From Pseudomonadota bacterium (GTDB taxonomy: Bacteria; Pseudomonadota; Gammaproteobacteria; Steroidobacterales; Steroidobacteraceae): a DNA stretch of 64,000 nucleotides. Position numbers and translations under genes: made by a program. The notes beneath the pieces are model-generated. The model saw only the letters and a program-made list of their open reading frames with translations. It was not told the DNA's origin and ran no database searches. Below, piece by piece: positions 15,539 through 23,382 of this stretch; the stretch's first letter is position 1, and each line of letters begins with the position of its first letter. The stretch spans positions 1 through 64,000 of the forward strand of contig JAFAEQ010000043.1 in assembly GCA_023423935.1 (NCBI GenBank), given 5' to 3'.

Positions 15539-17028
15539 CCATTCAAAGCTCAGCGTTGGAGCGATTCCCGACTGGAGTCGATGGGCTCGATACGATCACT
15601 CAGGGCGGATTGCTCGCCTCCGGCGTGTACATCATCCAGGGCGTACCGGGAACGGGCAAAACCATTCTGGCGAACGAGATCTGTTATCGACATGTCGCGA
15701 ACGGCGGCAGAGGCGTCTATGTCACGCTGCTCGCCGAATCGCATAGCCGAATGCTGCAGCATCTTCGGCCGATGGCATTCTTCGACGAAAGCGTCATCCC
15801 GGAGCGCCTGTTCTACGTCAGCGCGTTTCGGGTGCTGGAAGACGAAGGACTCAAGGGGCTGATCGCACTTCTGCGGCGCGAGATCCGGGCTCAGCACGTC
15901 AGTCTGCTGGTGCTCGACGGCCTGGTCGCGGCTGAAGAGTCGGCGCCGACGCCGCGCGACTTCAAGAAGTTCATTCACGAGCTCCAGAGCCATGCGGTGG
16001 CGAACGGTTGCACATGCCTGCTGCTCACCAGCGGCGCAGGCAGCATGGTTAGTGCCGAACACACGATGGTCGACGGCCTGATCGAGCTGTCGGACGAACA
16101 GACCGGCATGCGCGCGTATCGCACGCTCAACGTTCGCAAGTTCCGCGGCAGCGCGAGCCTGCGCGGCAGGCACGTATTCCGTATCACCCCCGAAGGGATC
16201 CGTCTGTTCCCGAGACTCGAAGCCTGGCGTAACAGACCCAGCCGCGCGGATGTCGGACATGGCCCGAAGATCACCAGCGGATCCGACACGATCGATCGCA
16301 TGCTGTCGGGCGGGATCTGCTCCTCGTCCGTCACGGGCGTGGTGGGCCCGACCGGCGCAGGCAAAACGCTGTTCGCCTTGCAGTTCCTGGCTCAGTCGAG
16401 CAAGGAGGAGCCGGGTCTCATGTTCAGTTTCTACGAGACGCCGGCCCGACTCGTCGAGAAGTCGCAAGCGTTCGGTCGCGACCTGTCGGCATTAATGAAG
16501 AAGGGACATGTCGAGCTCCTGTGGCAGCCGCAGGCGGAGCAGCTATTGGATGAGCTCGCGCATCGTCTGCTGGAGGCCGTCGAGAAGCGAGGCGTGAAGC
16601 GCCTTGCCATCGATGGCGTCGGCGGATTTATTGAGTCGGTGGCCGATGCGGGTCGCATTGGACAATTCATGTCGTGCCTGATGAACGAATTGCGGGCACG
16701 GGGCGTTGCTACCGTGCTGACTGTGGAAAGCAGCGACATCGTCGGACCTGCGGTGCGAATGCCCGTCATGGGCATGTCCGCCATCGTCGAGAATCTGATC
16801 TTCCTGCGTTTCGTCGAGCGCGAGGCGTCGTTGAGCCGGCTCATTTCGATCACCAAGATGCGCAACAGCGATTACGACGAGCACGTGCGGGAACTGTTCA
16901 TTACCGACAAGGGAATGAGCGTAGGTGCTCCGCTGTTCGCGCTGGAATCCACGGTCACGGGAATTGCCGGACGTCCGGCACCCCGCACGACCAAACCTGC
17001 CGCAAGACCTCGCTCGAAGAAAAGATAG
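15535..17028 (+). CDS. KaiC-like double-domain RecA-type ATPase
   Basis: A 497-residue protein with two KaiC/RadA-type ATPase domains in tandem. Domain I has Walker A GVPGTGKT (36-43) and Walker B LLVLDG (124-129); domain II has GPTGAGKT (271-278) and RLAIDG (356-361). The end matches the KaiC CII pattern FLRFVEREASLSRLISITKMR and FITDKGM. At the place of the KaiC autophosphorylation pair, Ser415 is kept but the neighbouring Thr is Ala416, and only one of each catalytic glutamate pair is evident. It therefore resembles signalling KaiC homologues more than a clock protein; no KaiA or KaiB is in the window. A lysine/arginine-rich tail follows. The upstream in-frame extension was rejected because it lies inside the kinase gene. 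Confidence 0.9.
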   Translation: MTIQSSALERFPTGVDGLDTITQGGLLASGVYIIQGVPGTGKTILANEICYRHVANGGRGVYVTLLAESHSRMLQHLRPMAFFDESVIPERLFYVSAFRVLEDEGLKGLIALLRREIRAQHVSLLVLDGLVAAEESAPTPRDFKKFIHELQSHAVANGCTCLLLTSGAGSMVSAEHTMVDGLIELSDEQTGMRAYRTLNVRKFRGSASLRGRHVFRITPEGIRLFPRLEAWRNRPSRADVGHGPKITSGSDTIDRMLSGGICSSSVTGVVGPTGAGKTLFALQFLAQSSKEEPGLMFSFYETPARLVEKSQAFGRDLSALMKKGHVELLWQPQAEQLLDELAHRLLEAVEKRGVKRLAIDGVGGFIESVADAGRIGQFMSCLMNELRARGVATVLTVESSDIVGPAVRMPVMGMSAIVENLIFLRFVEREASLSRLISITKMRNSDYDEHVRELFITDKGMSVGAPLFALESTVTGIAGRPAPRTTKPAARPRSKKR

Positions 17029-17045
17029 AACAGACCGAGGCCAGC

Positions 17046-17414
17046 GTGCTCACGATCCTAGTTGTCGAAGACGAATTCGGAGTCGCCGAAGTGGTGATGA
17101 CGGCGCTCGAGGACGAGGGCTATCGCATCGTGCTCGCGGCGAACGGTCGTCAGGCGCTCGAACGTCTGAGCGAGGCACAGCCGGATCTGATCATTGCGGA
17201 CTTCATGATGCCGATCATGGATGGCGCAGCGATGGGCAAGGCCGTTCGCAGCAGCCCGGAGTTCAAGGACGTGCCGTTCATCATGACCAGCGCCGTCAGC
17301 GAAGCGGCGGTCCGGCAACGTTGGGACGGCTTCCAGGCGTTCCTGCGCAAGCCGTTTCGTATTCAGGAGTTGCTCGACGCTGTTGCCAGTCTGACCAGCA
17401 AGAGCTCGCGCTGA
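17046..17414 (+). CDS. Single-domain response regulator (receiver only)
   Basis: A 122-residue CheY-like receiver with the phospho-acceptor Asp52 in IIADFMMPIMDG, the acidic pair in VVEDE near the N-terminus, the switch Thr/Ser in FIMTSAVS and the conserved Lys in FLRKPFR. No output domain follows. Start is a GTG 17 bases after the KaiC-like stop codon. It is the likely phosphoryl acceptor of the kinase two genes upstream. Confidence 0.9.
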   Translation: MLTILVVEDEFGVAEVVMTALEDEGYRIVLAANGRQALERLSEAQPDLIIADFMMPIMDGAAMGKAVRSSPEFKDVPFIMTSAVSEAAVRQRWDGFQAFLRKPFRIQELLDAVASLTSKSSR

Positions 17415-17430
17415 GCTCAGGGTGCGACTC

Positions 17431-18627
17431 ATGCTCCATGACGCCGCGCGCCATGAGCCGCTGACCGAGCAGCCCTGGGACGCCGATCGCGCGCAGCTGA
17501 CGATCGGCTCCATCCTCAACGCCATCGACGATCACTTCTCCGAACAGGATTGCTGGCCCTGGCATCCCCTCGATCTGGAGGCGGGTGATGACCCGACTCA
17601 GCCGGCATTGCCGATGTACCACGGCGCCGCCGGAGTCATCTGGGTGCGGCGTCACCTGGCCGCACTCGCGCAGATCGATACCTCGCGTTACGAGCGGTTT
17701 CTTCCCGAACTGCTCGATCGCAATCGCGGCTGGCTCGCGCAGCTGCCGCAGCAGGCACGTTCGTCATTCATGGCGGGCGACACGCCCATTCTCATGATGA
17801 TGCGGCCGGTGATGATGCAGACCGGGGGCGACGCATCACTCGCCGCATTGATCGACGACAATCGCAACAATCCCGCACGCGAGCTCATGTGGGGTGCGCC
17901 CGGCACGATGCTCGCAGCGCTGCTGCTTCACGAACGCACCGGCGGATCCGTCTGGTCGACCCTGTATCGTGAGTCGGCGGCGACCCTGCGCGAGCAACTG
18001 CAATGGTCCGAGCAGTATCGCTGTCACTATTGGACGCAGGATCTGTACGGTCGCACGAGCACCTATCTCGATGCCATTCATGGCTTCGCAGGCACCGCAG
18101 CCGTGCTCATCAAAGGTCGACACCTGCTGGCTGATTGGAACGAGTGGTGCGACATCATCGTCGAGACGGTACTGCGAACGGCGAGCCGCGAGGCGGACAT
18201 GGCCAACTGGCGACCGCAATTGCTCGCACGAGCAGATGAGCCGCCGACGCTCATGCAGTTCTGTCATGGCTCACCCGGGTTCGTCATCTGTCTCGCCGAT
18301 CTGCCTGATACGCGGCTCGATGAAATCCTGTTGCAGGCAGGCGAGGCCGTCTGGCGCGCAGGACCGCTGCGCAAGGGCAGCAACCTCTGTCACGGCACGG
18401 GTGGCAACGGCTACGCATTCCTCAAGCTCTATAAGAAGACCGGGAATCGGCAGTGGCTCGATCGGGCGCGCGCATTCGCCATGCATGGCATCGATCAGTT
18501 TCACCGTGCACGTCGCGAGTATGGCCAGTTGCGGTACTCGCTGTGGACGGGCGACCCCGGCTTTGCCGTGTATCTCAATGACTGCATTCACGAGCAGGCA
18601 CGGTTTCCGACGCTGGATGTGTTCTGA
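17431..18627 (+). CDS. Orphan LanC-like zinc protein (lanthionine synthetase C fold)
   Basis: A 398-residue alpha/alpha-toroid protein with the repeated Gly-Gly motifs of LanC/LANCL proteins: YHGAAG (63), WGAPGT (154), HGFAGT (217), CHGSPG (278), CHGTGG (320) and TGDPG (373). The three zinc ligands Cys278, Cys320 and His321 and the catalytic His217 are present. In lantibiotic synthesis LanC adds cysteine thiols to dehydrated Ser/Thr; LANCL homologues add glutathione to dehydroamino acids in damaged proteins. No precursor peptide, dehydratase or exporter is nearby, so a lantibiotic role is unlikely. Start ATG at 17431 is preferred over GTG 17422 because AGGG lies eight bases before it. It follows the response regulator by 16 bases. 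Confidence 0.88.
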   Translation: MLHDAARHEPLTEQPWDADRAQLTIGSILNAIDDHFSEQDCWPWHPLDLEAGDDPTQPALPMYHGAAGVIWVRRHLAALAQIDTSRYERFLPELLDRNRGWLAQLPQQARSSFMAGDTPILMMMRPVMMQTGGDASLAALIDDNRNNPARELMWGAPGTMLAALLLHERTGGSVWSTLYRESAATLREQLQWSEQYRCHYWTQDLYGRTSTYLDAIHGFAGTAAVLIKGRHLLADWNEWCDIIVETVLRTASREADMANWRPQLLARADEPPTLMQFCHGSPGFVICLADLPDTRLDEILLQAGEAVWRAGPLRKGSNLCHGTGGNGYAFLKLYKKTGNRQWLDRARAFAMHGIDQFHRARREYGQLRYSLWTGDPGFAVYLNDCIHEQARFPTLDVF

Positions 18628-18860
18628 TCCAGTTTATCGTCGGTTTTCATGACACCGTTGTAAAAGCAACGGCGCTGCAACGACCCCTGAGTGCTGTCAG
18701 GGCGCGGCACGGTTCTTGATACATCCCCCCTGGATGTCGCGCTCACAGCGGGAAAACGCGAGGAGGGTGCAGCGGGGAAGTGTAGAAACTTCCGCAGCTG
18801 ACCTTGCAGTTTTTTCACTGGCGCGTGACGTCTTCGAAGAATTCATCGGGGATGCCAGCT

Positions 18861-20618
18861 ATGCGCCGTATCTGTTATTTGATCGTGATGTGCTCCGTCG
18901 TGCTTGTCGGTTGCGACAAGGTGGCGGTCGTCAAGAATCCTGGAGATCCGCAGTCGAGCACGCAGAGGAATGTCGCGCCAGTCGTGAGCGCAAGCGACGA
19001 TCTGACGTTGCACTGGCCTGAAGATTCGGTGCAGCTGTCGGCGACTGCAACCGACGATGGACTGCCGTCGAACACGCTGACTTATTCCTGGCAGGCCGTG
19101 ATGGGAGACGTTCAGTTCGACGATGCCGCCTCGAACCAGACGACCGCGCGCTTTACGCAGCCCGGCACCTATCGCGTTCGGGTCGTCGTCAGTGACGGTG
19201 CACTTGCCGGCGAAGATTTTGTGTTGATCGAGGTGCTGCCGGAGGGTGAATCCTCGAACGCAGCGCCCGCGGTGAATGCAGGCGCCGATCAAAACGTCGA
19301 GCTGCCTTTCGCGGCAGCGCTTGCCGGCTCGGTCACGGACGACGGTCTTCCGGGCGCGGCTCTGAACATCACCTGGTCGCTGCAGAGCGGTCCCGGCACG
19401 GTGACCTTCGAGAACGCGAACGCCGCTGCGACGAACGTGAGCTTCACGATGCCCGGTGTGTATGAGTTGCTCCTCAGCGCGAACGATGGAGAACTGACGA
19501 GCACGGACGTCGTGGCGATCACCGTGGCGCCAGCGGTGTATCCGGCGTCGGACTTGAGCGATGCGGATCCTGATCGCGGCTGGCTGCGTGTCGATCCTGC
19601 CGATGTCGGCATGAGCGCGGCTGGGCTTGCGGCGGCACAAGCGTATGCGCAAGCCGCTGGGGGAGCCGGACTGATCTCGCGCCGCGGGCGACTGGTGCAT
19701 TCCTGGGGAAACATCGATGGCCGCTACGACGTGAAGTCGACGACCAAGTCGATCGGTGCCATCGCGCTGGGGCTTGCGCTCGACGAGGGCCGAGTGGCGT
19801 TGGAAGACAAGGCTGCCGCACATGTCCCGGCAATCACCATTCCACCAGAGCTGAAGTCAGGCGATGCGCCGGGCATCGATCCTGCGCACTTGCAGAACAT
19901 CACACTGCTGCAACTCGCAACGCATACGGCCGGCTTCGAGAAGACCGGTGGGTTCGGACGACAGTTCGATGTGCCGGGCACGACCTGGCGCTACTCGGAC
20001 GGCGGTCTCAACTGGCTCGCGGATGCATTGACGACGGTCTATGCGCAGGATTTGCAGCAACTCTTCGTGGATCGCGTCTGGCCGGTGCTGGGCATCAACG
20101 AGCGCGACGATGTTCAATGGCGTGTCGCGGCTGCGGGATTGCGGGGCCCGCGACCCAACGGCATCGAGCATCGCGAGTTCGCAGCGGGCATGATCGTGAA
20201 CGTCAATGCGCTTGCGCGGGTGGGGCTGCTGTATCTGCGTCGCGGCGAATGGGCGGGCGGGCAGCGTGTGTTCTCTGCCGAGTTTGCCGATCTCGTCCGA
20301 ACGCCCCGACCGGAGACAGGTGCGACCACTGTGGCCGATCCGGTCGGATTCCCGGACGCGAATCATCGTTACGGCGTGCTCTGGTGGACGAATGCGACCG
20401 GCGCATTGCCGAACGTGCCACGCGATGCTTACTGGGCCTGGGGTCTGTACGACAGTCTGATCGTCGTGATCCCGAGTCTGGATCTGGTCATCGCGCGCGC
20501 GGGTGGTGAGCGATCCGCGGCCCCGGGAGAACGAATCTTCGGTGGCACCACCTGGAATGCCGATTACAGCGTGCTGGCGCCATTCCTGGATCCGATCGTC
20601 GCAGCTGTCAGTCAGTGA
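18861..20618 (+). CDS. Lipoprotein serine hydrolase (class C beta-lactamase fold) with PKD-like repeats
   Basis: A 585-residue predicted outer-envelope lipoprotein. Signal sequence with lipobox LVGC (lipidated Cys18). Two PKD/REJ-like beta-sandwich repeats follow (about 35-125 and 130-220), each with a D-DGLP-turn and a strand ending FT-PG-Y-. The rest is a beta-lactamase/esterase domain with the nucleophile motif STTK (Ser293, Lys296) and RYSDGGLNW, where Tyr378 is kept but the usual Asn of Y-x-N is Asp380. The substrate is unknown; peptidases, esterases and 6-aminohexanoate-dimer hydrolases share this fold. Start ATG 18861 has GGGGA at good spacing and gives a proper signal peptide. Confidence 0.85.
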   Translation: MRRICYLIVMCSVVLVGCDKVAVVKNPGDPQSSTQRNVAPVVSASDDLTLHWPEDSVQLSATATDDGLPSNTLTYSWQAVMGDVQFDDAASNQTTARFTQPGTYRVRVVVSDGALAGEDFVLIEVLPEGESSNAAPAVNAGADQNVELPFAAALAGSVTDDGLPGAALNITWSLQSGPGTVTFENANAAATNVSFTMPGVYELLLSANDGELTSTDVVAITVAPAVYPASDLSDADPDRGWLRVDPADVGMSAAGLAAAQAYAQAAGGAGLISRRGRLVHSWGNIDGRYDVKSTTKSIGAIALGLALDEGRVALEDKAAAHVPAITIPPELKSGDAPGIDPAHLQNITLLQLATHTAGFEKTGGFGRQFDVPGTTWRYSDGGLNWLADALTTVYAQDLQQLFVDRVWPVLGINERDDVQWRVAAAGLRGPRPNGIEHREFAAGMIVNVNALARVGLLYLRRGEWAGGQRVFSAEFADLVRTPRPETGATTVADPVGFPDANHRYGVLWWTNATGALPNVPRDAYWAWGLYDSLIVVIPSLDLVIARAGGERSAAPGERIFGGTTWNADYSVLAPFLDPIVAAVSQ

Positions 20619-21282
20619 TTTGCAAGGCGAGCCGGTCGTCGCGGACGACGGCTCGCAGTCCGGTGAAATCCCTGCGCTTGGGATGCGAGGTCCTCATCGG
20701 CTGGGTGTGAAGGGCCGTGATCACGACCACACTCGCTCCAGCCGCTTCGCCGGCGCGAATGCCTGCCGTCGCATCCTCGAACACCAGGCAATTCCTGGCC
20801 TCTGCGCCGAGTCGGCTTGCGGCCTCCAGATAGCACGACGGATCGGGTTTGCCGTGCACGATGTCCTCGGCGGTGATCAGCACGCTCGAGGGCCGCAGTC
20901 CCGCCGCGTCCAGCCGGCGCAGCGCCAGGGCGCGCGGTGCTGAAGTCACGATGGCCCATCGATGCGGCGGAAGAGAAGACAGAAATTCCTGCGCACCGCG
21001 GATCGCATGAATGCCCTCGACATCGTGTATTTCCTGCTCGGTGATCTCGGCGGCTTCCTTCTCGGCATCGATGCCGGGAATGTTCAAGGAGCGAACCGAA
21101 TCGATCGCGCGTCGCCCATGGATGGTCGGCAAAAACGCAGAAGCGTCGATATCGAATTTCCGCGCCCAGCGTGTCCACACGCGCTCCGCCACTTCGATCG
21201 AGCTCAGCAAGGTGCCGTCGACGTCGAACAGGAAGGCATCGAAGGCGCGGCCCGCGAACAGGAACTGATCCAAGAACGTCAC
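20608..21282 (-). CDS. HAD-superfamily sugar-phosphatase/phosphoglucomutase-like hydrolase
   Basis: A 224-residue HAD hydrolase with motif I FLFDVDGTLL (nucleophile and acid Asp), a helical cap (about 35-95), motif II VTSAPR, and motifs III/IV around GKPDPSCYLEAASRLG and CLVFEDATAGIRAGEAAGA. This cap type is found in beta-phosphoglucomutase, sugar-phosphate and glycerol-phosphate phosphatases; the substrate cannot be decided. Its end overlaps the convergent lipoprotein gene by 11 bp. The GTG at 21282 touches the GAGGAG motif, so translation may actually start at the TTG nine bases later (21273), which has ideal spacing. Confidence 0.85.
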   Translation of the reverse strand: MTFLDQFLFAGRAFDAFLFDVDGTLLSSIEVAERVWTRWARKFDIDASAFLPTIHGRRAIDSVRSLNIPGIDAEKEAAEITEQEIHDVEGIHAIRGAQEFLSSLPPHRWAIVTSAPRALALRRLDAAGLRPSSVLITAEDIVHGKPDPSCYLEAASRLGAEARNCLVFEDATAGIRAGEAAGASVVVITALHTQPMRTSHPKRRDFTGLRAVVRDDRLALQITD

Positions 21283-21304
21283 TCCTCGATCGGATGCGAG
21301 GAGA

Positions 21305-21781
21305 CTACACGCGAGAGAGCGGCAATGCGGTCGTCTCTTTGATCACCGAAAGCGCAATGGACGAATTCACCACCTGGACGGCTGGAAAGCGCGACAGATG
21401 ATCGAGATAGAACGCTTCGTACGTGCGCACGTCTTTGGTGACGATGCGCAGCAGGAAGTCCGTCTCGCCCAGCATCGTGTAGCACTCCATGATTTCCGGA
21501 TGCTTGCGCACGACCTGCTCGAACTTCGTAATCGCCTCTCGCCCCTGTGTCGATAGACGCACGTGCGCAAACACGGTGACGCTCAGTCCCACGGCCTCGC
21601 GATCGAGGAGTGCGACGCGCTGGCGGATGACACCTTCCTGCTCGAGACGCGAAATGCGCCGCCACGCGGTAGTCGCGGTCAGTCCCACTTTGTCGGCGAC
21701 CTCCGCCGCGGAGAGATTGCCCTGGTGTTGAAGTACGTCGAGGATCTTGAGATCGGTGCGGTCCAGATTCCGCTGCGTCAT
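21305..21781 (-). CDS. Lrp/AsnC family regulator, probable BkdR-type regulator
   Basis: A 158-residue feast/famine regulator: N-terminal winged helix-turn-helix (LDRTDLKILDVLQHQGNLSA, then VGLTATTAWRRISRLEQEGVI) and C-terminal ligand-binding RAM domain (VTVFAHVRLS, ETDFLLRIVTKDVRTYEAFY). It is divergent from the branched-chain dehydrogenase genes, the same arrangement as the amino-acid-responsive activator BdkR/BkdR in pseudomonads, so control of that operon by branched-chain amino acids is likely. The HAD gene follows 22 bases downstream on the same strand. Confidence 0.88.
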   Translation of the reverse strand: MTQRNLDRTDLKILDVLQHQGNLSAAEVADKVGLTATTAWRRISRLEQEGVIRQRVALLDREAVGLSVTVFAHVRLSTQGREAITKFEQVVRKHPEIMECYTMLGETDFLLRIVTKDVRTYEAFYLDHLSRFPAVQVVNSSIALSVIKETTALPLSRV

Positions 21782-21814
21782 GTATGCATTGCCCGTTGCA
21801 CGAAATTAGAGATA

Positions 21815-21832
21815 CTGAAATGAGTCTTTCAG
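21815..21832. promoter_or_regulatory. Inverted repeat CTGAAA-N6-TTTCAG, candidate Lrp-type site
   Basis: Two perfect 6-base arms separated by six bases lie 34 bp upstream of the Lrp-family gene and about 170 bp before bkdA1. Size and AT-rich character fit Lrp/AsnC binding sites. Function is inferred from position. Confidence 0.4.
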
Positions 21833-21845
21833 AAGCGGGCTTCGG

Positions 21846-21861
21846 ATTGCAAGTTTGCAAT
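21846..21861. promoter_or_regulatory. Inverted repeat ATTGCAA-GT-TTGCAAT, candidate Lrp-type operator
   Basis: Two perfect 7-base arms around a 2-base centre, in the divergent lrp/bkdA1 spacer. Together with the inverted repeat 14 bp away it makes a pair of sites about three helical turns apart (centres near 21824 and 21854), as expected for cooperative Lrp-family dimers. Not experimentally known. Confidence 0.5.
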
Positions 21862-21999
21862 GTGTCTGGCGGGCAGCCCGGAGTACGCTTGCGCTACGCC
21901 ACAACCAGGCAGCCGCTGAGCTGTCCACAGAAACCACAATGATCACTGGTTCGTTTGGCATCCACCGCGTGTGCCACACCAGTGAATGAAGGAGTGCCT

Positions 22000-23259
22000 A
22001 TGCCTTCCGCGAACTCGCCGTCCGCGTCACGCCTGCACGTGCCGCATCCGCCCGCGCGTCCGGGTGATTCTGCGGATTTCAGTTACCTGAAGCTCTCGCC
22101 CGCGGGCACGGTCATGCGACCGGACGTGAACGCCTCGACGGATTCGGTCGCGAGCCTGGCGACTTCGCTCGTGCGCGTGCTCGGCGAGGATCATCGGGCC
22201 GTCGGGCCGTGGGATCCGCATCTGGAGAGCGCAGAGCTGCAGGTGGGATTGCGCCATATGCTGACCACGCGCGTGCTCGACGATCGTATGCAACGCGCGC
22301 AGCGGCAGGGAAAGATTTCCTTCTATATCCGCTCGACGGGCGAAGAGGCCGTGGCCGTAGCGCAGGCGATGGCGCTGCGTCCTGGCGACATGCTCTTTCC
22401 TTCGTATCGGCAGCAGGGATTGCACATCGCGCGCGGTCGCAATGTCAGCGATCTGATGTGTCAGTGTCTGTCGAATTCCCGCGATATGTGCAAGGGCCGG
22501 CAGATGCCCATCATGTATCACTGGGGACGCGGCAACATTTTCTCGGTCTCGGGCAATCTCACCACGCAAGTGCCGCAGGCCGTGGGCTGGGCGATGGCGG
22601 CGGCGATCAAGGGCGAGGATCACATCGCGGCCACCTGGACGGGCGAAGGCGCCACGGCCGAAGCCGACTTTCATCACGCGATGACGTTCGCGGCCGTGTA
22701 TCGCGCGCCCGTCATCATCAACGTCGTTAACAACCAGTGGGCGATCTCCACGTTTCAGGGTTTCGCAGGCGGCGAGCAGCAAACCTTCGCAGCGCGCGGA
22801 CCGGGCTACGGCATTCCGGGTATCCGTGTCGACGGCAACGATTTCCTCGCGATCTATGCGGTAACTCAATGGGCGGCCGAGCGCGCGCGCAAAGGTGCCG
22901 GCGCCACGCTGATCGAGCACGTGACCTATCGCGCAGGTCCGCATTCGACGAGCGACGATCCGTCACGCTATCGACCGAAGGACGAGTGGAAGTCGTTCCC
23001 GCTCGGCGATCCGATCGAGCGACTCAAGCAGCACCTGATCGCGATGGATGTCTGGTCCGAAGACCAGCATCGCCGGCTCGAAGAGGAAGTCGAAACGCTC
23101 ATCTCCGAACAATGGAAGGAATCGGTGTCCTACGGCTCACTGAGCGACGCACCTACCGACCCCGACTCGCTCTTCGACGACGTCTTCAAGGAACTCCCCG
23201 ATCACCTGCGCCGCCAGCGCGAGCAACTGCGTGAACTGCGAGGTCAGCGCGATGAATAA
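22000..23259 (+). CDS. bkdA1: Branched-chain 2-oxoacid dehydrogenase E1 alpha subunit
   Basis: Thiamine-diphosphate subunit (419 residues) of the complex that decarboxylates the 2-oxoacids of valine, leucine and isoleucine. The cofactor motif is visible as ATWTGEGATAEADFHHA ending in VNNQWAIS, and RSTGEEAVAVAQAMALRPGD marks the active-site region; the N-terminal 60 residues (SYLKLSPAGTV) are typical of the branched-chain class and not of pyruvate dehydrogenase. Start ATG 22000 has AAGGAG five bases upstream. First gene of the E1alpha-E1beta-E2 set. Confidence 0.93.
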   Translation: MPSANSPSASRLHVPHPPARPGDSADFSYLKLSPAGTVMRPDVNASTDSVASLATSLVRVLGEDHRAVGPWDPHLESAELQVGLRHMLTTRVLDDRMQRAQRQGKISFYIRSTGEEAVAVAQAMALRPGDMLFPSYRQQGLHIARGRNVSDLMCQCLSNSRDMCKGRQMPIMYHWGRGNIFSVSGNLTTQVPQAVGWAMAAAIKGEDHIAATWTGEGATAEADFHHAMTFAAVYRAPVIINVVNNQWAISTFQGFAGGEQQTFAARGPGYGIPGIRVDGNDFLAIYAVTQWAAERARKGAGATLIEHVTYRAGPHSTSDDPSRYRPKDEWKSFPLGDPIERLKQHLIAMDVWSEDQHRRLEEEVETLISEQWKESVSYGSLSDAPTDPDSLFDDVFKELPDHLRRQREQLRELRGQRDE

Positions 23260-23270
23260 GAGTTGGAAGA

Positions 23271-23350
23271 TCTCCACGGGGTTCACCGGGAACACGGGGA
23301 TGAACGTGAGAATGCTCGTACCCAGTGCTCCCCGTGCTCCCCGTGGATCC
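23271..23350. repeat. REP-like palindromic element, copy 2
   Basis: Left arm 23271-23300 (TCTCCACGGGGTTCACCGGG and following) and right arm 23323-23350 (GTGCTCCCCGTGCTCCCCG and following) are inverted. Both resemble copy 1 at 6902-6982: the left arms share CCACGGGGT-CAC-GGGAACAC. Here the element lies inside an operon, between the E1alpha and E1beta genes, where it makes an unusually wide 123-bp gap and may stall transcription or protect the mRNA. Confidence 0.8.
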
Positions 23351-23382
23351 TCATGTGTTTTTTTGGCGGGAGCGAACTGAGC

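Noticed and set aside
14717..17414. Circadian clock locus kaiABC
   Set aside because: Only a KaiC homologue is present; kaiA and kaiB are absent and the KaiC phosphorylation pair is not conserved.
17431..18627. Lantibiotic biosynthesis cluster around the LanC-like gene
   Set aside because: No dehydratase, precursor peptide, protease or exporter gene lies nearby.
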